Source of the DNA: Trichosporon coremiiforme | Taxonomy: Eukaryota > Basidiomycota > Tremellomycetes > Trichosporonales > Trichosporonaceae | Assembly: GCA_039545355.1 (NCBI GenBank) | Contig: BCJJ01000004.1 | Coordinates: forward strand, 558,001-622,000 | Direction: 5' to 3' | Length of the DNA stretch: 64,000 bases | Shown: one piece after another, positions 1 through 11,358 of the stretch | Position numbering within the stretch: the stretch's first letter is position 1 | Layout of the letters: every line of letters begins with the position of its first letter | The notes under the pieces: generated by a model | The model's database searches: none | Seen by the model: the letters and a program-made list of their open reading frames with translations, nothing else | What the model was told of the DNA's origin: nothing | Program-made: the position numbers and the translations under genes

Positions 1-1
1 T

Positions 2-463
2 GAGTGGGACGCCCTCGCCAAGGGCAACAAGGAGGGCTGGCTCCGCTCCATCGGCGTCAGTAACTTTGGCGTCGCGCACCTTAAGGCCCTCCCCGGCCCC
101 GTGCCCGCTGTGAACCAAATCGAGCTGCACCCCTGGTGCCAGCAGCGAGACATTGTCGCCTACTGCAAGGAGAAGGGCATCGCCGTGCAGGCGTATTGTC
201 CTCTTGTGCGCGCGCAAAGGGCGGAGGATCCTGTCCTGACCCGCATCGCGAAGAAGTACAACAAGACGTGGGCGCAGGTTCTCATCCGCTGGAGCCTGCA
301 GAAGGGTTACTCGCCGCAGGTCAAGAGCGTCAACGAGTGGAGGATTCAGGAGAACGCCGAGGTGTACGACTTTGAGCTCGCCGACGAGGACATGGCCGAG
401 CTCGATGACTGCGACATGGGCGCCGAAGGTGCATGCTCTTGGAACCCCGTTGACACGCCGTAG
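2..463 (+). CDS. Aldo/keto reductase, C-terminal part (partial gene)
   Basis: The window opens inside this gene, so only the last 153 codons are visible and the catalytic Tyr/Lys region lies upstream. The frame starts at base 2. It reads through the family landmarks SIGVSNFG, NQIELHPW and a C-terminal cofactor-binding segment KSVNEWRIQEN, then ends GACSWNPVDTP at a TAG. Aldo/keto reductases are NADPH-dependent TIM-barrel enzymes that reduce aldehydes and ketones. The substrate cannot be read from this fragment. The usual IPKS cofactor motif is QVKS here. No intron is needed in the visible part. The stop is only 62 bp from the stop of the convergent EAF7 gene, so the 3' UTRs probably overlap. 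Confidence 0.9.
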   Translation, partial: EWDALAKGNKEGWLRSIGVSNFGVAHLKALPGPVPAVNQIELHPWCQQRDIVAYCKEKGIAVQAYCPLVRAQRAEDPVLTRIAKKYNKTWAQVLIRWSLQKGYSPQVKSVNEWRIQENAEVYDFELADEDMAELDDCDMGAEGACSWNPVDTP

Positions 464-525
464 TGGGTGGAAGACGTAATGATACAATATATGCTAGTTG
501 TCTATGAGTTCTAATGCAAAAGAGG

Positions 526-1464
526 CTATTGGCGACGCCGACCACGTCCGCGCTTAGAGGCGGGCGGCGTGCCATCCGTACTCTCACGCCCCCGCCTCCG
601 CTTGCCCTTCTTCGGCTTATCCCCCGGTGTGGGGCTTCCACTCTCAGTGCCGTTCTCGCGCATCTGACGCTCTATCCTGTCCTTCCACTCGTCTTCGTTC
701 TCATCAACACCGGTCGCACGGCTGTAGAGCAACTCGCGCCACTCGAGGTCGTCGGAGTCTGGTCCTTCTCCTTCATCGCCCGAGTCGTGCCGCAGCGGAG
801 GCAGTTCGAAGGCACGGCCGAAGTGCGCCGAATTGATGACCCTTGCGCTCTTGCTATCTGAAGGGCCGTCTGTTGGTGATGGCGGACTCGAGGACAGAGA
901 CGACAGGGAAGCAGATCGTTTTGGACGGCGGCGTCGAAGTGGAATCGGGGACAGCTGATCTGGACTGCTGGGGAGTGACGGGGTGGAGGAAGACTGACAA
1001 GTCAGCGGGGTCAGGTGACCAGAGAGAAGGCAGGTGGACATACCATGTTGTCTAGAGCATCGAGGTTGTACAGGTCGCCGAGCGTATCCCACAGCCTCGT
1101 GATCGGCACCCATACGCCAGTTTGCTCATGAACCTGTGTCTGCAGCGATATGATGAGGATGTGCTTGTGTCGACCGACTGATGGTGAGTTCGACACCTGC
1201 GATAAGTGAACTGACCTGGTCGATGTGATGCTACGCCTTTCAGAATGGCCGATTCACTGGGTGTCAGCAGCACTCTGGGTTCACCTCTGCGTTGAGCTCT
1301 AGCGCACGGGGTGAAACCCGCCCATCATCTATCGGAGCACATCTTTCGCTTCGATCACAGAGCGGTTTTCCCTCCCTCCTCTCCGCTACGCTTGTTCTAA
1401 CTCACAGTTCCAGATCAGAGACCACCGGTGTAGCTTCGTGTTGATAGCCTTGATCGTCCTCCAT
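526..1464 (-). CDS. EAF7: EAF7/MRGBP-like subunit of the NuA4 histone acetyltransferase
   Basis: Four-exon model (transcription order): 1464-1406, 1256-1216, 1177-1044, 993-526, giving 702 nt and 233 aa. Introns have GTGAGT, GTCAGT and GTATGT donors. The joined N-terminal half reads DLELESAILKGVASHRPVG followed by RHKHILIISLQTQVHEQTG and WDTLGDLYNLDALDNM. This matches the EAF7/MRGBP pattern (short helix, HKPVG-x-HKHF, and a W-x-L-x2-LY-x-L-x-AL segment). The second half is acidic (DSDDLEWRELLYS) then Lys/Arg-rich, as expected for a chromatin protein. EAF7 belongs to the EAF5/7/3 submodule of NuA4. The first exon (19 codons plus 2 nt) is the least certain part, but its donor phase fits exactly. 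The family call rests on motif recognition, not on a search. Confidence 0.75.
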
Positions 1465-1924
1465 AACGCGGCGGTGGCTAGAGGTATGGGTAGGGGGGAT
1501 CAGGTAGGGCACATGTCAAGAAGGCAATGCCTAGGTGGCAAGAGGTCGACCTCCACCTTAGCCCTTATCCTCCACCTACAGGAGGCCAGTTGTGCCACGA
1601 GACGGACTCTCCATTAGCCCCTTAGCACGTCAGGGGTTTCGAACCAACGGGCTTTTCTGACGCTGCTCCTCACACGCTCAACCCCTTCGTACCCCGTGAG
1701 CATGTGGGAGTTCTGCATTCTCTGCACCTTCTTCGCGCCAGCGGCTGGACCACGCTTTGATTACAGCAGCACAGATTCATGGCACGATCTATAACTGCCC
1801 TATTTTCCAGAGCCAGTGTCCAATCCAATGTACAGGATGCTATGTATGAGCTAAGAGATGGTGGTGTGTGGAGTATCTACATAATAAAATGGGGGGAATC
1901 GTCTAAGAGGACAGTAGTGTGTGC

Positions 1925-3748
1925 TTAGACACGGTCACCAGTGCCGATGGTGATGACCTTGAAGCCGATCTGCTGGATCTTGGAGCGGTCGAGCATGAGA
2001 CGGCCGTCGAAGACGAAGGCGGGGCGGGGGCAGTTGTCGTAGATCTTCTGCCAGTCGAGGGTCTTGAACTCGTCCCACTCAGTGCAGATAACGATAGCCT
2101 CGGCACCCTTGCAGGCCTCCTCAGCCGACTTCTGGATGGAGACGTGGGGCTTGATGGGCTCAGCGGGGATCGATCCGTAGTCAGTGAGGTCGAGCCAGAT
2201 CTGCTCCTCGGTGACCTGGGGGTCGTAGATGGTGACACGAGCCTTCTCCGAGAGGAAGTGGTTAGCGATCGAGATCGAGGGCGACTCGCGGGTGTCACCA
2301 GTGTCCTTCTTGAATGCCCATCCGAGGATGGCGATCTTCTTGCCGGTGATGGTGTTGAAGAGGGTCTCAACGACCTTGCGAGAGAAGCGGTCCTTCTGGA
2401 ACTCGTTCATCTCAACAACGGCGCGCCAGTACTTGGCGACCTCGGGAAGGTGGAGCGACTCAGAAAGGTAGACAAGGTTAAGGATGTCCTTCTGGAAGCA
2501 CGAGCCACCGAAACCGACGGAGGCCTTGAGGAACTTGGGGCCGACACGGGTGTCCTTGCCGACGGCGTAGGCAACCTCGTCAATGTTGGCGCCAGTGGCC
2601 TCACAGATGGCCGAGAGGGCGTTGACGGAAGAGATACGCTGAGCAAGCATGGCGTTGGCAGCGAGCTTGGAAAGCTCAGACGACCAGAGGCCAACGGTGA
2701 GGATACGCTCCTTGGGGACCCAGTTGGCGTAGACCTCGGAGAGAGCCTTACAGGCGTTGATACCAGACTCGGTCTGGAGCGAACCGATCAGGACACGGTC
2801 GGGGGCGAAGAGGTCGTTGATAGCGGTACCCTCAGCAAGGAACTCGGGGTTCGAGAGGATGTCAAAGGTGCAGCCGGGCTTGGAGTTGGCCTCAAGGATG
2901 GTGCGCATGGACTCGGCGGTACGGCAGGGGACGGTCGACTTCTCGACGACAATCTTGGAGGAGGTGGAGACCTCAGCAATGCGGCGGGTAGCAAGCTGGA
3001 GGAAGTTGAGGTCGGCGGCGAAGCCGGCTCCGATACCAGACTTCTTGGTGGGGGTGTTCACCGAGACGAAGATGAGGCTGCCTGTTAGCAGTGATACCAC
3101 AGGCGATTGGTAGCAGGGGTGCCGCACGCCATGGACAGCTTTTTGCGCGCTCGCGGCAGCGCGTGCAAAAGATGCCTGTCCTGCGCCCCACTCCTCGCAC
3201 CTCCATCAGAAACTCACTCAGCCTCAGCGATTCCCTTGTCGACGTCGGTCGAGAAGAAGAGGTTCTTGCCGCGGGCGGCCTTGACGACATCATCGAGACC
3301 AGGCTCGTAGATGGGGAGGTTGTCCGAGTTCCAGGCGTCGATACGAGCCTGGTTCAGGTCAACGATGGTGACCTGGATGTGGGGGCACTTGAGCGCAATA
3401 ACAGCGCAGGTGGGGCCACCGACGTAACCAGCACCGACTGGGACCCGTTAGTCACTTGTCGCAGAACGGGACCAAGAAGAGCGGGAAGGCGCGCCTCTCG
3501 ACACGATCATGCGGAGAGCGTGAATGGCAGCGCGTCACTATGGACTTTGGAGACGAACGGCTGGACGCGCTTCAACGTGAAACGTGTCTAGCTGCGGACG
3601 CGCCCGCGTTCCGTATTCCACGATCACCGGACGATTTTGATAGTGAGCGTGTCCGGGTCGCGAAAAAGTCGGTGATGGGGAAGGAGGGCGAGCGGAGAGG
3701 CTGGCTGTACTCACTGCAGCAGATCTTCTTAACCTGAATGGGAGCCAT
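1925..3748 (-). CDS. UGD1: UDP-glucose 6-dehydrogenase
   Basis: Three exons (3748-3715, 3437-3218, 3077-1925) give 468 aa, the usual length for the family. The enzyme oxidises UDP-glucose to UDP-glucuronate with two NAD+ in the cytosol. Across the first junction the protein reads [15 protein letters not shown], the Rossmann dinucleotide motif. Across the second it reads [16 protein letters not shown], a conserved block. The catalytic Cys is in [10 protein letters not shown] (about Cys278), and [10 protein letters not shown] and the C-terminal [15 protein letters not shown] are also present. The start MAPIQVKK is the only ATG that gives the Rossmann strand. In related encapsulated yeasts the product feeds glucuronic acid and xylose into capsule glycan; that role here is inference. 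The introns (277 and 140 nt) are long for this window. Confidence 0.95.
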
Positions 3749-6301
3749 TTTGGATATGGTGAGAATGGATGTCGAAGGAGAGGAGAGAAGAGGAGAAAAG
3801 ATGAAGATGGGTCGGAAGAGGGGGGTGGGTGAAGAGATGGGTCGCAGGAGCGAGGAGTAATAATATGAGGGTTGAGGGTGAGGGTGAGGGCGGACAGCGC
3901 GCGGGGGTGGGAGGAACGGCTACGGGCTACGGGCTACGGGGCGGGGGTGGTAGGGGTAAATCGGAGAGGGAAGGAAAGGTTGATACCGCCGTTGATTCAC
4001 GCGTTCGACTTCAGACGCTGCTCGACCTCAGGCACCCCGCCTCAATGCCTCTCATTGTGCACACCCAACTTTGCTCGAGTAGGTAGGCTGCAGGCTGACC
4101 GCTGGCTGAGGGACGCATTCAGCCTAGCCTAGCCTCTCGGTGTCCCTATCTCTCGATGTGGGATGTGGGAGCACAGCATGTGAGAGTTGACGCGCGGCGC
4201 GCCCGGCGCGAGGGAGACAGATGCTTGACGTGGAACTCAGGGGTGGGTAGATTCAGGGTGCGATAGCATGATATTCAGGGTCACCTTCAGAAAAATGGGC
4301 CAGTCAAAAGATCGGGCTGTTCTAGCTGTTCGGCGGCGTCAACGGGCAGACGCCAGATGCATGCGGCAGGGGCAAGGGAACGAGGATGTACGAGGAAGCG
4401 ATAGGGCAGTCTGCCCAGGGACACAGGGGCCGTGAGCCGCCTGCTCCCACACTTTTTTCCAGTGTTTGATTAGATTCTTAATCAGGTTTTCCTTAACCAC
4501 TTACCAAACGGGCTCGTCGGGTTCAGCGGGCTCAGCGAACGGGACATTCTGATCCTGTATCCAGTTCCCCATTGCATCGTGCATCCCAAGCCCAACGGCT
4601 CTGGTCCGACCAGCCTGAGTGCTGAGTGGGAGTCCTGCCGCCGGCTTGGCTGCGCAGAATATCAGACTACGGTCCATGACCCAGCCCGTGCGCCGTGCGT
4701 GCAGACAGTGCGGCGTGCACTAGACTGAGACACGACTGGCCAGGCGCGTGTCGATCCGTTCTGGCCTAATTGCACCTGCCCTAGCTGTACACGGGCTCTC
4801 GGGCCTCACTCCACGGCCAAAGCCCCACGGCCCGCAGTCATTAGTCCGCTCGCTTTGGGCCTGTGAGCCTTGCCGCTGACATCGTTTCAAGCCTCTGGCA
4901 TCCTGACAGCGACATTCCCTAGCTAAGGATTCGTGAACGTGCATGACGCACCATGCAGTTTATAGCTTCTGCCAAGAGCTGATCAGCGTCTCCCTGGCGA
5001 TCAGCAACAGGTTCGTCGTCGTAACAGTCATCGTCGTGCAGACCATCAGTTCAGCACTTTGCGACAAAAACTTTAATGGGCCTGCACAGCCGGGGCGACG
5101 GTGCGCCGAGAAGAGATTTTAGAGTTTACTGTACCTGAGCTGCAGTGTGTTTGTGTTCTGTCTGCAGCAAAGTGGTCCAAAAAACTTTTGCTTCCCGTAT
5201 TGACGACCCCGCCCTTTCGCCCTCACGATCCGTCATACCGGCCCCTAGAGGTTCGGAGGACATTTCGTCGGGTCATTGACCAAACCCCTGCCGCGCTCCT
5301 GCCGTCTTTGTAGCCTCTGACAATCGCTCCGCGGTACCGCTGCGCTGCCGCTGAATGGGACGGCTTGTTCGGAGCAGGCTGGCCACGGTGCCGTTTGTTT
5401 TACGTCTTGAATCGCTGCTTCAAGCTTCAGCTCTCGGGCATCCACTGTCCTTAGCCCGTGTCTCCCTCCGGGCTTCCCCTCCCATCTCATCCATTTACCG
5501 TTTTGACTGGGAGGGAACCTGATGACTCAATACCAGCCGAATCCTTCCGTCCCGGGCTTCCGCCTGCCTTTCGGCTTATCGGTCGCGATCGGTCGATCCG
5601 GAGTCCTGGTAGCGCCATAGTTTTAACAAACGTGATCATCGTTCTGGCCCACCTCGTGCAAACTAGGTCTGCTGGACACTCTCCATGCGCTGGACCCATT
5701 AGGTGACGGATGACCGGGCCGTTTCTCGCAGTAGTGTAACTTGTTATTGCATTCGGCCACTCTGTGAGCCCATGATGCCCTGCCTATGTGCCCAGCGAGG
5801 CTGGGATCGTACTGGCCGTGCATTCATTCTGGAGCGGGCATCACTCAGGTATTCCAGGGAGGGCAGACGCTGCAGGGTAGTGCCTCCTCAATCGCGATCA
5901 ATCGAGGCGTGAGGCGTCTTCGCCTTCCATTCGCGGCGCGTCCAGCAGTCACCGTACCGCGTCGCGCTGCACGTTCAGCCATTGGTCCTGCCGCCCCTCG
6001 CGATTGCGACCCATGGCGAGCACGCCGAGCGAGGAAGCGTCAGAGGCGCTAGTACACGTCAGAAGCGGGAGCATCGTTCCGCTTCCCCTTCGATCGACGA
6101 GCAGCCAGGCTGCCTGCCCGACTGGCCAAAGTGGGCACGTGTCTGGTCGCTATCTCGGTCGTCTTCACGCGCAGACCTCGTGGGTGCCGATGATAAGAGA
6201 ATATTATAAATACATCCTGGCACGGCGTATGAGACAGACAGTGCGTACGGAATCTATGAGAAAATGCAATGGGGCCGATGTTAGTGCCTGGTTTAAGAGG
6301 C
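3749..6301. other. Intergenic, no gene recognised
   Basis: About 2.5 kb between the UGD1 start and the 3' end of the Sec14-like gene. The first few hundred bases are purine-rich (GAGGGTGAGGGTGAGGG near 3870) and must contain the UGD1 promoter. Reading frames here are short, lack family motifs and lack good splice-linked partners. A TATAAATA string near 6205 has no obvious gene downstream on the plus strand. I see no tRNA, rRNA or transposon. Confidence 0.6.
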
Positions 6302-7809
6302 TTAAGCCTTGACGTCCTCGGCGGGAGCGGGGGCGGCCGGCTCGGCAGCAGCGGCAGGCGCCGGCTTGTCGTCGAGCGTCGTCTTCTCGAGGTTGTCGGT
6401 GAGAGTGGCCGTGTCGTCCTCCTTGTAAGGGCCGGCAGAGGAGAGGGCGGAGGTGGGCTGCTCGCCGTGCTGCTTCAGAGCCCAGACGATACCGTTGCCC
6501 GAAGGAGGGATCCAAGCCTTGCCGGCCTTGTCGACGCGCGTGCCGTCGGCGGGGACAATGCAGCAGAAGTCGGTCAGCGTCGGCCAGTACAGATCGTGCT
6601 TGAACTCGTAGTTGTAGCTGCCGCTGTACTCGCAGTCGAGCTGGTCAGGAGAGATGAGCTCAGTCAGCTTGGGGTTGAAGCGGATCTTGTCGCGCGTGAT
6701 CGGGTCCATGAACGGGCCGATTCCGGAGAAGAAGGCGTTGATCCACCACGGCATGTTCACGACGAGACCGCGGCCCAAGCGCTCGACATAGTGGTTCTGC
6801 AGAATGTGCAGCACCTTCAGTCCGGTGCTGATCGACGGGTTCGACGACGACGTAGCGCTCTTGTACTGATGAATTGGTCAGTAACCACTCAGGGGAAGAA
6901 ACGCCTCCGGCGAACTCACGTCAACAATAATCGCAACCTGCTCCTGTCCCTCGGGCATGAGGTCGATGGCGCGCTCACTAAGACGTCAGCTGACTATCGA
7001 ATAGTCCGATTAGCTCAACTCACAGATTGTAGATCAAGTGGCGAATCTGGCGGGGCGACGTCTCCGTGTTCTCGCGGCCGGGACGCATGTAAATGATAGG
7101 GCGGGCGTCCTTGTCGAATCCAGAGATGATGCTGTGCGTTGTCAGCTCCAAATTGTCCCGCAGAGGTGTGAGGCATGGCAGGCAGTCGGGCGCTGGTGTG
7201 GCGCCGATCATGAGACCCCCCGCGACTCTCGGGTCCGAGACATCCGCGTGCCGCACTCACATCTTGCCAGCCTCGGCCTCAACGCTGACGTCGTCCGGCG
7301 TGATGAGCTCGGGCTTGTACTCCCTACGCCACTCAATGGTCGCCTTGATACGCTGCTTAGCGTTGTCCATCTTCCACTTGGAAGCACGCATGTATCGGGG
7401 GTGCGTGCCAATGTCCTCGAGGAAACGCTTCTCCCACGGGTAGTACTCATCACTCTCCGGGAGGAGGAGCGTCTTGGTGTACTGTGCGCGTTAGACGATG
7501 GGTCGATTTGATGCGACGGCGAAGACCGAGGCCAGTGCAAACGTACCTCCTCGAGCTCCTTAATCTATGCATGTCAGCTGGTGTCCACTACTGCGTTCAC
7601 ACTGCCCTTCCAATGGATAGCTCGTGTGATGCTAAGAGCGTGGGACGTACCTGGGCGAGCTGGTCGTCATCGTAGGTCCACTTCTTGGTGGGCTTGACCC
7701 CAGGTGGAGGGACCGTGTACAGGTCGTTCGTCACAGGAGGCTTAGTCTTGTCGACAGAGGTCGAGCTCGAGTTAGCCGAGTTGTCCTTGGAGCGGCTGAA
7801 GAATCCCAT
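6302..7809 (-). CDS. CRAL-TRIO (Sec14-like) phosphatidylinositol transfer family protein
   Basis: Six exons (7809-7651, 7564-7547, 7481-7261, 7131-7024, 6977-6920, 6865-6302) give 1128 nt and 375 aa. The second exon is only 18 nt (IKELEE). The N-terminal helical CRAL-TRIO_N part is seen as FLEDIGTHPRYMRASKW and AKQRIKATIEWRREY. The lipid-binding lobe begins with ISGFDKDARPIIYMRPGREN. It continues through EQVAIIVD, LKVLHILQNHYVERLG and a segment ending FFSGIGPFMDPITRDKIRF, which matches the Sec14 pattern (VLHILQxHYPERLG, then PFLDPxTxxKI). The start MGFFSRSKDN carries a Gly at position 2 with Ser at 6, a possible N-myristoylation context (inference). The tail is Ala/Pro-rich. It lies head-to-head with the Lon gene, 666 bp apart. 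Confidence 0.88.
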
Positions 7810-8475
7810 GGTGAGTGAAGAAGGTCAGAGAGTCGGAGTGTGTTCTAGGAGGTGAGGGATGTGACGACTGTGGAGAAGCCAAAATCGGGGTTGGCGTTGA
7901 CGTCGCGTTACTCGAAAGATCGGAAGTCACCCCGAAAGAAAATAAATCTGGGCCACCAGAGACGCCGCTCGGGCAGCCTGGCCGCCATGGCCGCCGGGAG
8001 GGCCGTACGGCGCGTACGGTGATACAACGGCCAGGCAGTCTTGAGCTCAGGGCCCAAATCCAATCCATGCCCTCCACTGGCGCCTTACCTAAGGTCATCG
8101 GTGTCATCTCCCCACGGCAATCACGCCCTGCTTATCTCGTGCATGGCGGACTTGGCGGCCTTATCGGAACCAAACCTGACAACGGGTGCGCACGCCTACT
8201 GAGGTCTTAACCTCCTTTTCTCCGCTGCAAGCACGACATGCGCCTAGCAGGTTCCAGGCGCGCCGGCCGAATGCGACCCGCAACCGGTTACTTACGCTGG
8301 CGGTGCGCGTGCGTGCACTCAAGAGTCGACCCCGTGAACCGGTCATGAGCTCATCTGAATGCATGACTCATTCATGGCACAGGATCCAAAGGACCATCCT
8401 TACGCCTTAACAGCTTCATCGTTGCCCTTCTTCACTGTTTTGTTACTCACCTCGTCTCATCGACATCGTTCTTCC

Positions 8476-11358
8476 ATGGCCAAGCAGCCCTATCTTCCCC
8501 CCACGCTTCCCCTCCTGCCCGTGCAGCGGCCCCACGTCCTGTACCCCTTCCTGCAGGTTCATGTGCCCCTCACAACCGATGCCGTGAACTCGATTCTTGC
8601 CACCATCACGGAGCAGGCCGACCTCCACAAGACTGATCCGCGCGATCGTATCGTTGCAGCCGTCCCCGTCGACGACAATGATCGCCGACTCGGCAGGTGG
8701 GCGTGCGGTGAGTGCTGTTTGTGGCGTTCTGCACGTCTCAGAATGCATAACGCCTTTGCTTCATCGGTCTTCATGACTGACTTTAAGCGGCTCGTATCAA
8801 GCGAGTTTACCGGAACCGAGACAAGTTTGACGAGTATCTGTGCGTTCTCGAAGGACTGGTGAGTGACTGCCCACGACGGCAATGTCGCCCTCTCGCGATA
8901 AACTAACACTGCCCAGACCCGTGTGCATCTGTCTCCCGGTCTTCCGCCACTGATTGCCGTTACGCCCCAGAACAACCTCCATGTCGCCAGCTACAGCCTC
9001 CCTGTCCCCTCGCCTTCGGCTACCGTCGACCTGATGCCCGCCGCGATCAAGCTCTTGCCCAAGGAGCTTCACGCAAAACTTGCGGTCTTACCTCCCACCG
9101 TCCAAGCTGACCTTCTCGCAAGCACCCTCCGCTTCCCATGGGACACGCGGGTGGAACTGCTGGGACTTCCTGACGTCGATGACCGTTGCGCCCGCGTCAA
9201 GGAAGTCATGGTCTCACTCCTGGCCGAGAAGGGGGCTTCGCTGGACGAGCCTGCGCCTACAAAAGGCGGCAAGGGCCTGGTGGCCAACTCGTCTCGCCGT
9301 CCTGCTCTCAACGTTCCGAAGTCCCAAATGCCCGACGACCTCAAGCCTCTGGAAGCCGCACTTACGCGTCGCCGCGATGAGCTGTCTCCTGCTGCCGCGG
9401 AGACTTTAGTTCGCGAACTCACCCGCCTTGCGAAGCTCCCCCCACAGGCCGCCGAGTACGGTGTCAGCAAGACCTACTGCGAGTGGCTCCTCGCTCTGCC
9501 TTGGAACCGCGTTAGTGAGGGACGCCGCATGGACCTCGAAGAGGCTCGCAAGCTGCTCGATGCGGACCACGAGGGTCTCAAGGACGTCAAGCGCCGTGTC
9601 GTGGAGTATCTCGCTGTCTATCGGCTGAAGCGTGATCTCTGGGATGAAAAGCAAAAGGCCGATGAGGACGCTGCCAATGCGGCCGATGACAAGTCCAAGA
9701 AGGAGGTGAAGGCGATCATGAGCAGGGAGGACGTGGAGAAGGCACGGGCACAGATGGACAAGTCTGATGACGTCGCTCTTCCGGCCAACACCAAGCGCGA
9801 GGAGTCATCCGATGACGCTGCTCTGGACAAGAAGGAGGAGCTTGCGCCTCTGATCGACGACGGACCTCCTGACAATGTTTTCCGTGACAAGGCGCCCATC
9901 TTGCTCCTGGTGGGACCTCCCGGAGTTGGCAAGACCTCTATCGCCCGCTCTATCGCCAGTGCCCTTGGTCGTCGCTTCCACCGCGTCTCGCTTGGTGGAG
10001 TTCGTGACGAAGCCGAGATCCGCGGCCACCGCAGGACCTACGTCGGAGCGTTGCCCGGTGTCTTTGTTCAAGCGCTTCGCAAGGTTGGCGTGTCGAACCC
10101 GGTCATTCTTCGTAAGTCACATGGCTTCTACTCATGCTAATCTTTAGTTGACGAGATTGACAAGGTCGGTCAGTCCAACTACCATGGCGACCCCTCCGCC
10201 GCTCTGCTCGAAACGCTCGACCCCGCGCAGAACTGGTCCTTCCACGACCACTACCTGGGTGACGTCACAGTCGACCTCAGCCAGGTGACGTTTATCGCGA
10301 CTGCCAACAGCCTCGACACCATCTCCGGCCCTCTCCTCGACCGATGCGAGGTGATTGAGTGCCCCGGCTACGTCACCGACGAGAAGCTCGCGATCGCTCG
10401 TCGCTTCCTGCTCCCCAAGCAAACGAAGGAGAACGGTCTCAGCCAGGGCGGTGTCACGACCGACGACAACGTGCTCGCCCGTGTCGTTAACGATTATACT
10501 CGCGAGGCTGGGGTGCGTTCCCTCGAGCGGGAGATCGCAAAGCTCTGCCGCGCCAAGGCTGTCGAGTATTCCTCCTCCCGCGATGGCGGCCCTTCGTACA
10601 ACCCCGTCATCACAGTCGATGATGTCCAGCGCATTCTCGGGATGGCCAAGTATGATCACGAGGTGCGCGAGCAGGGCGGCCGCTCCGGAGTCGTCACCGG
10701 TCTCGCTTACATGGGATCGGGCAATGGAGGCATCTTGCTCGTCGAGTGCACACTGATCCCCAACGGGAAGGGCCATCTGCGCCTCACGGGTCAGCTCGGC
10801 GACGTCATCAAGGAATCGGCGGAGCTCGCGATGGCCTGGGTCAAGGCTCATGCGGCCCAGCTTGGTATCCGCGACGACCCTCTCCGCAACAATGACATTC
10901 ACGTGAGTTATCGCCAAGGTTGAGTGCTGACCGATTAGCTCCACCTTCCCGCGGGAGCGGTGAAGAAGGATGGCCCTTCGGCTGGTGTCGCGATTGTTCT
11001 CGCCTTCGTTTCGCTTCTCACGGGTCGTGTCGTACCCCCGACCATGGGTTTCACGGGCGAGATTACCTTGCGCGGCGCCGTGACCGCTGTCGGAGGTATT
11101 CGTGAGAAGGTGCTCGGTGCGCACCGTGCCGGAATCACTCAGTAAGTGGATCGGGCTCAGTGGTACGGCGTTCAGTTACTGACAATTTCTAGGGTGTGCA
11201 TGCCGGGTCAGAACGAGAAGGACGCGCGCGAGCTTCCGGAGAGCACCAAAGACATGAAGATCACCTTCTACCGTACTGTCGAGGAGGCGATCGAAGAGGT
11301 CTGGGGCCGCGACTTCTGGGCCGAGCCGCCCCGCGCTACGCACCACGCCCGCCTCTGA
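8476..11358 (+). CDS. Lon protease homolog 2, peroxisomal
   Basis: Six exons (8476-8707, 8788-8858, 8917-10111, 10148-10902, 10939-11141, 11193-11358) give 873 aa. Introns are 36-80 nt. The order is N-terminal LON substrate domain, AAA+ ATPase and Ser-Lys protease. Walker A is GPPGVGKTS (about 434-442) and Walker B ILLDEID (about 499-504, across an exon junction). Catalytic Ser765 lies in KKDGPSAG and Lys808 in GGIREKVL, 43 residues apart as in other Lon proteases. The protein ends HHARL; ARL fits the peroxisomal PTS1 consensus, and no mitochondrial presequence is seen. It should degrade misfolded or oxidised matrix proteins in peroxisomes. An acidic Lys/Glu/Asp-rich insert of about 80-90 residues sits between the LON helical region ([13 protein letters not shown]) and Walker A. 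Confidence 0.95.

Noticed and set aside
1630..1665. tRNA-like B-box (GGTTCGAAAC on the minus strand)
   Set aside because: No pairing T-arm, acceptor stem or A-box at the right distance; treated as chance.
1919..3088. 389-codon plus-strand frame opposite UGD1
   Set aside because: It is the antisense shadow of the UDP-glucose dehydrogenase, whose motifs and splice sites are clear on the minus strand.
10144..11124. 326-codon minus-strand frame opposite the Lon gene
   Set aside because: Shadow of the Lon coding exons; no motifs of its own.
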